Origin: Pseudomonadota bacterium
GTDB taxonomy: Bacteria; Pseudomonadota; Gammaproteobacteria; Burkholderiales; Burkholderiaceae_C
Direction of reading: 5' to 3'
DNA: 8,297 bases
Assembly (NCBI GenBank): GCA_023418355.1
Contig: JAEZZU010000070.1
Span: 1 to 8,297 of the forward strand
Shown here: positions 1 to 7,122 of the stretch, piece by piece
Position numbering within the stretch: position 1 is the stretch's first letter
Layout: every line of letters starts with the position of its first letter
Translations under genes and position numbers: made by a program
The notes under the pieces: generated by a model
The model's input: only the letters and a program-made list of their open reading frames with translations
The model's database searches: none
Told to the model about the DNA's origin: nothing

Positions 1-106
1 ATACAGCCTTAATTCTCCACGCTCTTTGGTTTGTGCGCCAATTGTATGACAGTTCCGGGCATCATTGCCACTTTCCATGAAGACCCAATGCCACACAATG
101 CCCTTA

Positions 107-159
107 TTTTTAAACATTTTTTAAAAACCGCTTTGCTTATTTCAAAACTGTGCTAGAAT
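107..159 (+). promoter_or_regulatory. Promoter with UP-element-like tract for tRNA-Leu
   Basis: A -10 hexamer TAGAAT lies at 154-159 and is preceded by TGC at 151-153, which makes an extended -10 (TGn). A -35-like TTGCTT sits at 133-138, with a short 15-base spacer. Just upstream, 107-127 is almost entirely A and T, with T-runs and A-runs. This is where an UP element contacting the RNA polymerase alpha subunit would lie if transcription starts near 166-167. Strong promoters with UP elements are typical of stable RNA genes, and the tRNA begins about four bases after the predicted start. The motifs are read directly; the activity is inferred. Confidence 0.6.
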
Positions 160-170
160 TCATCTCCTTA

Positions 171-255
<85 letters not shown>

Positions 256-262
256 GACAAGC

Positions 263-301
263 AAAGGTCACTGCAAGCAATTGCAGTGACCTTTTTCTTT
301 T
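263..301 (+). terminator. Intrinsic terminator of tRNA-Leu
   Basis: A perfect 14-bp stem (263-276 with 281-294) closes on a GCAA tetraloop and runs into a T-rich tail (292-301). It lies eight bases after the tRNA CCA end, so it terminates the single-gene tRNA transcript. It also stands between that transcript and the opposing minus-strand gene. Confidence 0.92.
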
Positions 302-326
302 GTCTCTCGTGGGTAAATACCCCCCC

Positions 327-364
327 ATAAAAAAACCACCTGTGCACAAGGCACAGGTGGTTTT
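327..364 (-). terminator. Intrinsic terminator of the DUF349 gene
   Basis: On the minus strand a 14-bp perfect stem (364-351 with 345-332) and a 5-base loop are followed by a run of seven T (plus-strand A at 329-335, partly inside the stem). It begins 27 bases after the stop codon at 391-393. Together with the terminator at 263-301 it forms a back-to-back convergent pair that keeps the tRNA and the DUF349 transcripts apart. Confidence 0.9.
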
Positions 365-390
365 AGCTGCGATCCAGCGACTGCAGCGCC

Positions 391-2919
391 TTACTTGCGC
401 AGCAGTACCTTCAAGACATTTTGCAGACGGCGTGCAGCTGCATCAGTGCGAGCAGATGCCAGCACAACCGCTACATCCTGCACCCAGGTCTGATCAGGCG
501 CAGGCGCGTTGCGACGTGTGAGCAGCTGCAGTTGCAGCATGCGGCGTGCCGACAGATGCTCTGCAGGCGTAGAGACGTCGGCTGCAATCTCCAGACGCAG
601 CAGCGCTTGTGCCACATCACCACCAGCAACCTGCCCCACAGCCTGCTCCCAGGCCTTGCGGGCCTGTGCATTCACCTTGGCACCCAGTTCCTGAGCAGTG
701 GGCATCAGTGCCGCATCACGCTTGCTCCAGGCGTCCATCAGCTTGCTCAAAGCCTCACCATGCGCCTGCGCAGCCAGCTTGCGCAGCGCAAACTGCGCCG
801 CCTCCATGGCATCACGCTGTGCACGGAATGCGGTATCGCCCAGACGGGGAGCACGCTCGGCTCGTGCAGGACGCACATCCTTGCGCGCAGCAGGCTTGGC
901 CGCCACAGCAGGGGCTGCTTCTTTCTTGGCACCGGGGCGGTCATCCCCACGCACAGCCACCACGGGCTTGGAAGCCGCATCAGCTTCCACCGCTGCTGGC
1001 ACTGCTGCTTCAGCTGCGGCTGGCGCATCCTCTACAGGAGCAGGATTGCGCACCGCATCTTCCAGCGCAGCCATGGCAGCGCGAATCTGCTGCACATCAC
1101 CGCTGGCATTCGCAGCTTGCAAAACCTTGACAGCTTCCAGCACAGCACGGTCATGGGCTGTCAGATTCTCTGCAGCAGGCGCACGCTGGCCACGCTCCAC
1201 GCTCTTGCGGCTGAAGGCTTCATCCAGAGGCTTGCGGAAGGTATCCCACAGCTTCTGTTCGAACTTGCGATCCAGCGGCACCGCCTGCGCTTCCGCCTGC
1301 CAGCGCTGCTGCAGCGCCTTGATGGCATCAATACGCAGTGCTGCTGCCTGAGCCAGCTCCTGAGCCTCGGCAATCATGGCATTGCGGCGCTCCACGCTGG
1401 CCTTTTGCGCAGCCTTCAGTGGTGCTTCCGCAGCCGTCATGGCCTGCTTGAAAGCAGCCTGCAGCTCAGCAAACACCTTCTCGCCCACGTGGCCACTTTC
1501 GCGCCAGCGCTCGGCAAACTGACGCAAGGCACGCACCATACCCTTCCAGTCCTGGCTGCTCTGTTGCTGCTGCGCCCAGGCCTTGATCTCATCAATCAGC
1601 GCCAGACGCGCCGTCTTGTGCTGCGTGGATTCGGCGCGCACACGTTCCAGCCATGCTTCCACCTGCTTGTAGGCCGTGTTGCAAGCTTCGTCAAACTTTT
1701 TCCACAGTGCATGGTTGGGTGCTGCCCCCTGGTCTGCCTGCTTCCACTGCTCACGCAGCTGGCGCAAAGATTCCTGCAGCTTGCGACCACCCAGTGCCTG
1801 CCCTTCGGGGCGCGCGCTCAAAGCTTCTGCCTTGGCAATCAGCTCCTCACGCAGGCGATCCACTTGCTGAGGTTGCCAGCCCTGGGCATCGCCTGCAGCC
1901 ACCAGCTGCTCATGCACTTGCGTGGCAATCGTCTCTTCCAGCCAGCGACCATGCTGCTTCAATACGGCACGCAGTGCAGCAATAGCCTCGGCCTTTTGTT
2001 CGGCAGAAGCATCCGCCAATGTCTTGAGCGCAGGCAGCACAGCCTGAGCAGCTGCCTGCTGCTTCTGGGCCACATCCTGCTTGGCTGGCTTGGCCGCTGC
2101 AGCGGGCTTGCTGGGAACCGGAGCCGCCAGCTGGGAAGGCAGACCACGCGCCACACGGATTTCATCAGCCCACACAGGCACGGGAGGCAACTCGGCGTTT
2201 TCATCGGCAGCAGCAGCCTGCGTCACGGCCAGTGCCGACTGGAAGGCTTCCCATACCACCAGCAATTGCGCACGCGATGCATCCAGCAGCGGAGGGAAGC
2301 GGTCATTGACGCTGCTCCAGCTCGCATCATTGGTCAGCACCTCGGCCTGCGCCTGCCAGTAGGCTACGTCCTTGACCAGCCCTTCCTGCGCAGCTTCTGC
2401 CGCTTTCCACGACTTGGTGGACAGCACTTCAATGCGCTGCGCCAGCAAGACGGCAGCTTCACGCTGCACCTGCACGCGGTGCTGCAGGTCTTCAATCGTC
2501 TTGATGCGCTCGGCCAGTTCCTGCTTCAGAGCAGACAACGGTTCACGGGACAGAGGGGCACCGGCCTTGGCGGCATCACGCTGCCATGCCACGGCTTCGG
2601 CCACATTGAGGGTGGCGCCGGCGAGCAAAGCACGGGCTTTCTCAGCCCACTCCACAGCGATGACTTCCTGCTCTTTGGCGCGGCGAATGTCATCCATGCG
2701 CTCGCGCACCAGACGTGCCACGCTCTTGTCGCGCACGCTCAGTTCTTTGAACACCTCTTGCAATTGCTCATTGGATGGCTGAGAAGCCAGCCACTCACGG
2801 ATGCAGGCAGCGCGCTCGCCGGATGTAGCGGCCGAGAACGCACCACCAGTCAGTGCATCCAGCGGATGAACCTCTGTGTGCTTGGCTGAGGAGGTATTCA
2901 TTTCAGGTGCGTCGGACAT
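391..2919 (-). CDS. DUF349 repeat protein, large alpha-helical, function unknown
   Basis: This encodes an 842-residue soluble protein with no signal peptide or membrane segment. It is rich in Ala, Gln, Glu, Lys and Arg and looks almost wholly helical. Residues 50-80 contain a DKSVARLVRERMDDI-like stretch resembling the short helical repeat at the front of other DUF349 proteins. Residues 135-165 look like coiled coil. Three DUF349-like units follow at about 380-430, 455-507 and 530-578, each with a conserved Trp followed by a W/F-x-x-F pattern; examples are LREQWKQ...LWKKF and LQQRWQ...LWDTF. An Ala/Pro/Lys-rich linker (about 625-692) precedes a C-terminal helical domain. DUF349 has no established biochemical role known to me, and none is assigned here. 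The ATG at 2917-2919 has no Shine-Dalgarno; a second in-frame ATG seven codons in (2899-2901) is equally weak, so the start is uncertain by six residues. It is flanked by terminators and appears monocistronic. Confidence 0.9.
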   Translation of the reverse strand: MSDAPEMNTSSAKHTEVHPLDALTGGAFSAATSGERAACIREWLASQPSNEQLQEVFKELSVRDKSVARLVRERMDDIRRAKEQEVIAVEWAEKARALLAGATLNVAEAVAWQRDAAKAGAPLSREPLSALKQELAERIKTIEDLQHRVQVQREAAVLLAQRIEVLSTKSWKAAEAAQEGLVKDVAYWQAQAEVLTNDASWSSVNDRFPPLLDASRAQLLVVWEAFQSALAVTQAAAADENAELPPVPVWADEIRVARGLPSQLAAPVPSKPAAAAKPAKQDVAQKQQAAAQAVLPALKTLADASAEQKAEAIAALRAVLKQHGRWLEETIATQVHEQLVAAGDAQGWQPQQVDRLREELIAKAEALSARPEGQALGGRKLQESLRQLREQWKQADQGAAPNHALWKKFDEACNTAYKQVEAWLERVRAESTQHKTARLALIDEIKAWAQQQQSSQDWKGMVRALRQFAERWRESGHVGEKVFAELQAAFKQAMTAAEAPLKAAQKASVERRNAMIAEAQELAQAAALRIDAIKALQQRWQAEAQAVPLDRKFEQKLWDTFRKPLDEAFSRKSVERGQRAPAAENLTAHDRAVLEAVKVLQAANASGDVQQIRAAMAALEDAVRNPAPVEDAPAAAEAAVPAAVEADAASKPVVAVRGDDRPGAKKEAAPAVAAKPAARKDVRPARAERAPRLGDTAFRAQRDAMEAAQFALRKLAAQAHGEALSKLMDAWSKRDAALMPTAQELGAKVNAQARKAWEQAVGQVAGGDVAQALLRLEIAADVSTPAEHLSARRMLQLQLLTRRNAPAPDQTWVQDVAVVLASARTDAAARRLQNVLKVLLRK

Positions 2920-2944
2920 TTTGCTGCAAATAAATTAGAGATCA

Positions 2945-2990
2945 TGAAATAGGAAAACAGCCCTTCATCCCGCAAAGCATGAAGGGCTTG
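2945..2990 (-). terminator. Probable terminator downstream of the EAL-domain gene
   Basis: A 10-bp stem (AGCCCTTCAT at 2959-2968 with ATGAAGGGCT at 2979-2988) has a 10-base loop. Read on the minus strand, G then TTTT follows the stem, then more T-rich sequence. It lies about 150 bases beyond the stop of the minus-strand EAL gene and about 40 bases before the DUF349 start. It would therefore end the EAL transcript and insulate the next gene. The T-run is short, so efficiency may be partial and some read-through into the DUF349 gene is possible. Confidence 0.6.
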
Positions 2991-3093
2991 GTGTCATGTG
3001 TGAATACGCTGAAGCAGCACACTCACACGCATGCAGGTATTTTCGCTGCTAATTGAACAGACCCAAAGCATCACTGGGTACAAATGTGTCACA

Positions 3094-3120
3094 GCATGAA
3101 GGGCTGAGCACACTTCATGC
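3094..3120. repeat. Inverted repeat just after the EAL-domain gene
   Basis: GCATGAAG (3094-3101) and CTTCATGC (3113-3120) form an 8-bp hairpin with an 11-base loop, 18 bases past the stop of the minus-strand EAL gene. No T-run follows on the minus strand, so it is not a standard intrinsic terminator and could instead protect the mRNA 3' end. Its left arm extends into a 13-base direct copy (3093-3105) of sequence in the 2959-2988 hairpin (2976-2988). Confidence 0.5.
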
Positions 3121-3137
3121 CTGCAGACACGCTAAAT

Positions 3138-5324
3138 TCAGGCGTTTTGCGTCGGCCTTACGCTGGTCAGCCACGCCTGCACTGCCTCGGCCGCCATGGG
3201 CTTGGCAAACAAATACCCCTGCAATACCGGGCATCCCTGCTCCGCCAGCCAGCGTGCCTGCTCTTCGGTTTCCACACCTTCTGCGACCACGGTCATATTC
3301 AGACTCGTGGCGATGTTGAGCACGGAGCGCGTGAGCGCACTGGCTGCCGAACTGCTCACCACATCCTGCACAAAGCTTTTATCGAGCTTGAGTTCGGAAA
3401 TAGGCAGTCGATGCAAATAGCTCAGGCTGGAGTAGCCCGTGCCAAAGTCATCCATGGACAGGCGAAGCCCTATCTCATGCAAGGCCTTGAGGTTTTCCAG
3501 CGTCGCAGGGCTGTTATCCAGCATGACGCTTTCGGTAATCTCCAGCATCAGGTCCTTGCTCTGCAAGCCATACTTGTGCAAGGTGGCCTGCACCTGCTGC
3601 GCAAAGCCTTGAGCGTGGAAGTTATTGGTAGACAGGTTGACGGCCACATGCGGTATGGGCAGTCCTTGCGTGCGCCACTGAGCCAGCTGTGCACAGGCGG
3701 CATCCAGCAGCCACGCAGTGAGTGCATGAATCAACCCACTGTCTTCTGCCACGGCGATAAAGCGCGTGGGTGGCACCCAGCCCCACTCCGGATGGTGCCA
3801 GCGCGACAGAGTCTCCAGGCCATACAACTCAGGCGCAGCGGGATGGCGCACCTGGGGCTGAAAATGCAGCTGCAAGTCCCCATTGGCCAAGGCCACGCGC
3901 AGCTCACGCTCCATGTCAGCGCGCTCCTGGCTGATCTGCCCCAATTCAGGGCGGTAGCGCTCCCACAGCTGGCTGCCCTGGTTTTTGGCCGCATACATGG
4001 CCTGGTCCGCATGGCGCAGCAGGGTTTCAATGTCCGTGCCGTCTTCGGGATAGGAGCACACGCCAATGCATGCATTGGGCAGTGTCATTAAGCCGTTGAT
4101 GCTGAAAGGCTGGGCAATGGCATCGAGCAAACGCTCGGCCAGCTCGGGAATCTGCACCTCCGTGCAGCAAGGCATGAAAACGGCGAACTCATCACTGGAC
4201 AGACGCCCAATAATGTCCTCGGTTCTGGCGCATTGCCTCAGGCGGTGGGCCACCTCACACAGCAGGGCATCGCCTGCACCGTGCCCCATGCTGTCATTCC
4301 AGTATTTGAAGCGATCCAGATCCAGATAAAAGAGCAGACCTTGCTGGCCACGCGTTGTGTGCAGCGCCTGCTGTGCACACTCGTTGAACATGGTGCGGTT
4401 CGGCAGACGCGTGAGTGAGTCGTAGTACGCCAGTTGCCGGATACGCTGCTTGCTTGCATCACGCTCCATGGCAATGGCTGTCAGATGCAAGAACGCCTTG
4501 ACCAGTTGCTGGTGCAAGGCATTGGGCGCACGAGGCGTATCAAAGTACAGCGCAAAAGTACCGATCACCTGATTGTCATGGTTCTTGATCGGGCAGGACC
4601 AGCAGGCGCGCAGCCCTGCAGCCAGAAACGTTGGCGCGTACAAGCTCCAGTTCGGGTCCAGGGACAGGTCCTGGCTGACCACTTCTCCGCCCAGATAGAC
4701 TGCCTTGCCGCAGGAGCCCACATCAGAGCCAATGCGCAGGCCGTCTATCAGGCTGGTAACGCTCTCTGGCAAGCTGGGCGCCGCCAGCGAATGCAGGGCA
4801 CCATCGCGCACCGACACAATGCTGACATGTACGTCCGGCAGGATCTGCTCCAGCGAGCGGCACATATTGCGCATGAGCAGCGGCAGCGGCTTTTCATGCA
4901 CGATGTCTTCCAGCACCTCCCTTTGCAGGGCTTCAAAGCGCTTGGTAAATCCAATGTCTGTGAGCACGATGACCTGCGCACATGACTCACCTGCACGCAC
5001 CGGCTGCCGGTGCAGGTTGTTGACCATAGCGGCCACCCACAGCACCGATCCATCGCTGCGCTGCAGCAGCAGCTCTCCGTTGAAGGCGCCATGACACTGC
5101 AGCTGCTCGAGGATGTGCGCATCCAGCTCAGGGCCCGATGCCATGAGCTTTTGCAGCGGCCTGTGCCCCTGCATCTGCGCCAGCGTATAGCCCGTCAGAC
5201 GGGTGAAACCGTCGTTGATGGCAACGGTATTGAAATGATCGTCAGTGATGAGCCAGGCACTGTCGCTGCTTTGCAGTGCCTGTAACCAGACCTCAAGGTC
5301 TGTGGCTGGCATCCTATGTGTCAT
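3138..5324 (-). CDS. PAS-GAF-GGDEF-EAL protein, predicted cyclic di-GMP phosphodiesterase
   Basis: A 728-residue cytoplasmic protein with no membrane segment. The order is PAS (about 17-130), GAF (141-287), GGDEF (296-456) and EAL (470-722). The EAL domain has the motif as ETL (E504) and keeps the metal and catalytic set: N563 in VNLS, E595 in EITES, D625-D626 in DDFGTG, K646 in LKLD, E682 in EGVET and Q702 in QGY. It should therefore cleave cyclic di-GMP to pGpG. The GGDEF domain keeps DLDRFK, ND and GHGAGD, but its signature reads SSDEF (376-380), so cyclase activity is unlikely and a regulatory GTP-binding role is more plausible. The order resembles the C-terminal four domains of E. coli DosP, without the heme-binding first PAS. 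The open frame extends to a TTG at 5351. I prefer the ATG at 5322-5324, which has GGGA seven bases upstream; another ATG lies at 5310-5312. It is divergent from aroC. The input signal is unknown. Confidence 0.93.
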   Translation of the reverse strand: MTHRMPATDLEVWLQALQSSDSAWLITDDHFNTVAINDGFTRLTGYTLAQMQGHRPLQKLMASGPELDAHILEQLQCHGAFNGELLLQRSDGSVLWVAAMVNNLHRQPVRAGESCAQVIVLTDIGFTKRFEALQREVLEDIVHEKPLPLLMRNMCRSLEQILPDVHVSIVSVRDGALHSLAAPSLPESVTSLIDGLRIGSDVGSCGKAVYLGGEVVSQDLSLDPNWSLYAPTFLAAGLRACWSCPIKNHDNQVIGTFALYFDTPRAPNALHQQLVKAFLHLTAIAMERDASKQRIRQLAYYDSLTRLPNRTMFNECAQQALHTTRGQQGLLFYLDLDRFKYWNDSMGHGAGDALLCEVAHRLRQCARTEDIIGRLSSDEFAVFMPCCTEVQIPELAERLLDAIAQPFSINGLMTLPNACIGVCSYPEDGTDIETLLRHADQAMYAAKNQGSQLWERYRPELGQISQERADMERELRVALANGDLQLHFQPQVRHPAAPELYGLETLSRWHHPEWGWVPPTRFIAVAEDSGLIHALTAWLLDAACAQLAQWRTQGLPIPHVAVNLSTNNFHAQGFAQQVQATLHKYGLQSKDLMLEITESVMLDNSPATLENLKALHEIGLRLSMDDFGTGYSSLSYLHRLPISELKLDKSFVQDVVSSSAASALTRSVLNIATSLNMTVVAEGVETEEQARWLAEQGCPVLQGYLFAKPMAAEAVQAWLTSVRPTQNA

Positions 5325-5374
5325 CAGACAGTCCCAAGAAATAAAAGTCAAGAATTGGCAGTCAGCGTCCCGCC

Positions 5375-5403
5375 ATGGAAGCCGTGATTCTCGCAGGCAT
5401 AAT
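5375..5403 (+). promoter_or_regulatory. Candidate aroC promoter placing the start near the ATG
   Basis: CATAAT at 5398-5403 resembles a -10 element. ATGGAA at 5375-5380 is a poor -35 match at the ideal 17-base spacing. Transcription would begin at about 5409-5412, on or beside the aroC ATG at 5412. No better promoter was seen in the 87-base divergent gap. Confidence is low because the -35 is weak. Confidence 0.3.
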
Positions 5404-5411
5404 CATTGCCC

Positions 5412-6509
5412 ATGAGCGGCAATACTTTCGGAACCCTTTTCACGGTCACCAATTTTGGTGAATCGCACGGACCAGCCATCGGCTGTGTTATCGACGGCTG
5501 TCCCCCCGGATTGCCGCTGACAGCGGCAGACATCCAGACCGATCTGGATCGTCGCCGTCCCGGCACCAGCCGGCACGTAACACAGCGCCAGGAACCTGAC
5601 CAGGTCGAAATCCTGTCCGGCGTGTACGAAGGCGTCACCACCGGCACCCCTATTGCGCTGCTGATTCGCAATACCGATCAGCGTAGCAAGGACTATGCAA
5701 ATATCGCGCAAAGCTTCCGCCCCGGTCATGCTGATTACGCTTACTGGCACAAATACGGCGTGCGCGACCCCCGTGGCGGTGGCCGCTCTTCCGCCCGCCT
5801 GACCGCGCCCACCGTGGCTGCAGGTGCGGTGGCCAAGAAGTGGCTCAAGCAAAAGTTCGGCACGGAATTTCGCGCCTGCATGACACAGCTGGGCGAGCTG
5901 CCCATTGCCTTCGAGAGCTGGGAGCATGTGCCGCACAACCCGTTCTTTGCCCCAATGGCCGATGTGCAGCACCTGGAGGACTACATGGATGCCCTGCGCA
6001 AATCCGGTGACAGCTGCGGCGCGCGCATCCGAGTGCAGGCTACCGGTATGCCGGTGGGTCTGGGCCAGCGGCTGTATGACAAGCTCGACGCTGACATTGC
6101 CTACGCCATGATGGGTCTGAACGCCGTCAAGGGCGTGGAAATTGGTGCCGGCTTTGCCAGCGTGGCCCAGCGCGGCACGGTGCATGGCGACTCCATGAGC
6201 CCCGAAGGTTTCCGCTCCAACAATGCGGGTGGCATTCTGGGCGGCATCAGCACTGGTCAGGATCTGGAAGTCTCGATTGCCATCAAGCCCACCAGCTCCA
6301 TCCTCAGCCCCCGCGAATCCATCGACGTGCATGGCAACAGCACGGAAGTCATCACCAAGGGCCGCCATGACCCCTGCGTGGGCATCCGCGCTGCGCCAAT
6401 TGCCGAGGCGCTGCTGGCGCTCGTGGTCATGGACCATGCGCTGCGCCACCGCGCACAGTGTGGTGATGTGCACCAGGAGCCAGGTCCGATTCCGGCATCA
6501 GCTCCCTAA
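5412..6509 (+). CDS. aroC: Chorismate synthase
   Basis: Catalyses the last shikimate-pathway step, anti-1,4-elimination of phosphate from 5-enolpyruvylshikimate-3-phosphate to give chorismate, using reduced FMN. Chorismate feeds aromatic amino acid, folate and quinone synthesis. The 365-residue product is full length for bacterial AroC. It shows the three family signatures: GESHGPAIGCVIDG (16-29), GGGRSSARLTAP (122-133) and FRSNNAGGILGGIST (267-281, flavin and substrate site). The conserved histidines are H19 (GESHG) and H106 (RPGHADY). The frame opens upstream at a TTG (5406), but the ATG at 5412 gives the classic MSGNTFG N-terminus and is preferred. No Shine-Dalgarno is evident; the nearest purine run, GCAGG at 5394, is too distant. 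The gene stands alone, divergent from the EAL-domain gene and followed by a palindromic repeat with a T-run that probably terminates it. The tail after about residue 350 is short and Pro-rich, as is common in the family. Confidence 0.98.
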   Translation: MSGNTFGTLFTVTNFGESHGPAIGCVIDGCPPGLPLTAADIQTDLDRRRPGTSRHVTQRQEPDQVEILSGVYEGVTTGTPIALLIRNTDQRSKDYANIAQSFRPGHADYAYWHKYGVRDPRGGGRSSARLTAPTVAAGAVAKKWLKQKFGTEFRACMTQLGELPIAFESWEHVPHNPFFAPMADVQHLEDYMDALRKSGDSCGARIRVQATGMPVGLGQRLYDKLDADIAYAMMGLNAVKGVEIGAGFASVAQRGTVHGDSMSPEGFRSNNAGGILGGISTGQDLEVSIAIKPTSSILSPRESIDVHGNSTEVITKGRHDPCVGIRAAPIAEALLALVVMDHALRHRAQCGDVHQEPGPIPASAP

Positions 6510-6510
6510 A

Positions 6511-6600
6511 AAATAGCGGCCAGCGCCGATTGATACTGGATTTGCAAAACAAACATATCTAATATCTATAAATGATCAGCGCTGGCAGCTATAGTTTTTA
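6511..6600 (+). repeat. Imperfect palindromic repeat, probable aroC terminator
   Basis: Two arms (ATAGCGGCCAGCGCCGAT at 6513-6530 and ATCAGCGCTGGCAGCTAT at 6575-6592) pair over 18 positions with two mismatches. They enclose an AT-rich centre of 44 bases. The 3' arm runs into AGTTTTTA, which suits rho-independent termination of aroC, whose stop codon lies two bases upstream. From memory, intergenic hairpins with AGCGCTGGCAGCTAT-like arms are common in Comamonadaceae genomes, so this is probably one copy of a dispersed repeat family. Only this copy was noticed in the window. The AT-rich loop contains ATATCTAATATCTATA, a small internal near-repeat. Confidence 0.7.
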
Positions 6601-6610
6601 TGCCCTCAGC

Positions 6611-6641
6611 AAAAACAAAGGCCGCATCAGCGGCCTTTGTT
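6611..6641 (-). terminator. Intrinsic terminator of the glyA-nrdR unit
   Basis: A perfect 12-bp stem (6614-6625 with 6630-6641) with an ATCA loop is followed on the minus strand by T's (plus-strand A at 6611-6615). It starts 19 bases after the nrdR stop codon. On the plus strand no T-run follows the stem, so its main direction is leftward, closing the glyA-nrdR transcript and facing the aroC terminator. Confidence 0.9.
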
Positions 6642-6660
6642 GTGTCTGCGGGCAGTGTCT

Positions 6661-7110
<450 letters not shown>

Positions 7111-7122
7111 GGCACGACTGGA

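Noticed and set aside
421..2889. An 822-codon plus-strand open frame lying antisense to the DUF349 gene.
   Set aside because: Its codons are in exact register with the sense codons, so antisense stops arise only where the sense gene uses TTA, CTA or TCA, all rare in this GC-rich genome. Its product (rich in Cys, His, Arg, Leu and Gln) looks like no protein family, while the sense frame has DUF349 repeats.
3117..4091. A 324-codon plus-strand open frame antisense to the EAL domain.
   Set aside because: It is also in codon register with the sense gene, which has clear catalytic motifs. The antisense product shows no recognisable domain.
5325..5351. N-terminal extension of the EAL-domain protein from a TTG start.
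   Set aside because: The TTG has no ribosome site. The ATG at 5322-5324 has GGGA at a sensible distance, and the PAS domain begins well after it.
5403..6473. A 356-codon minus-strand open frame antisense to aroC.
   Set aside because: It is in register with aroC codons and covers a textbook chorismate synthase. It is a codon-usage shadow.
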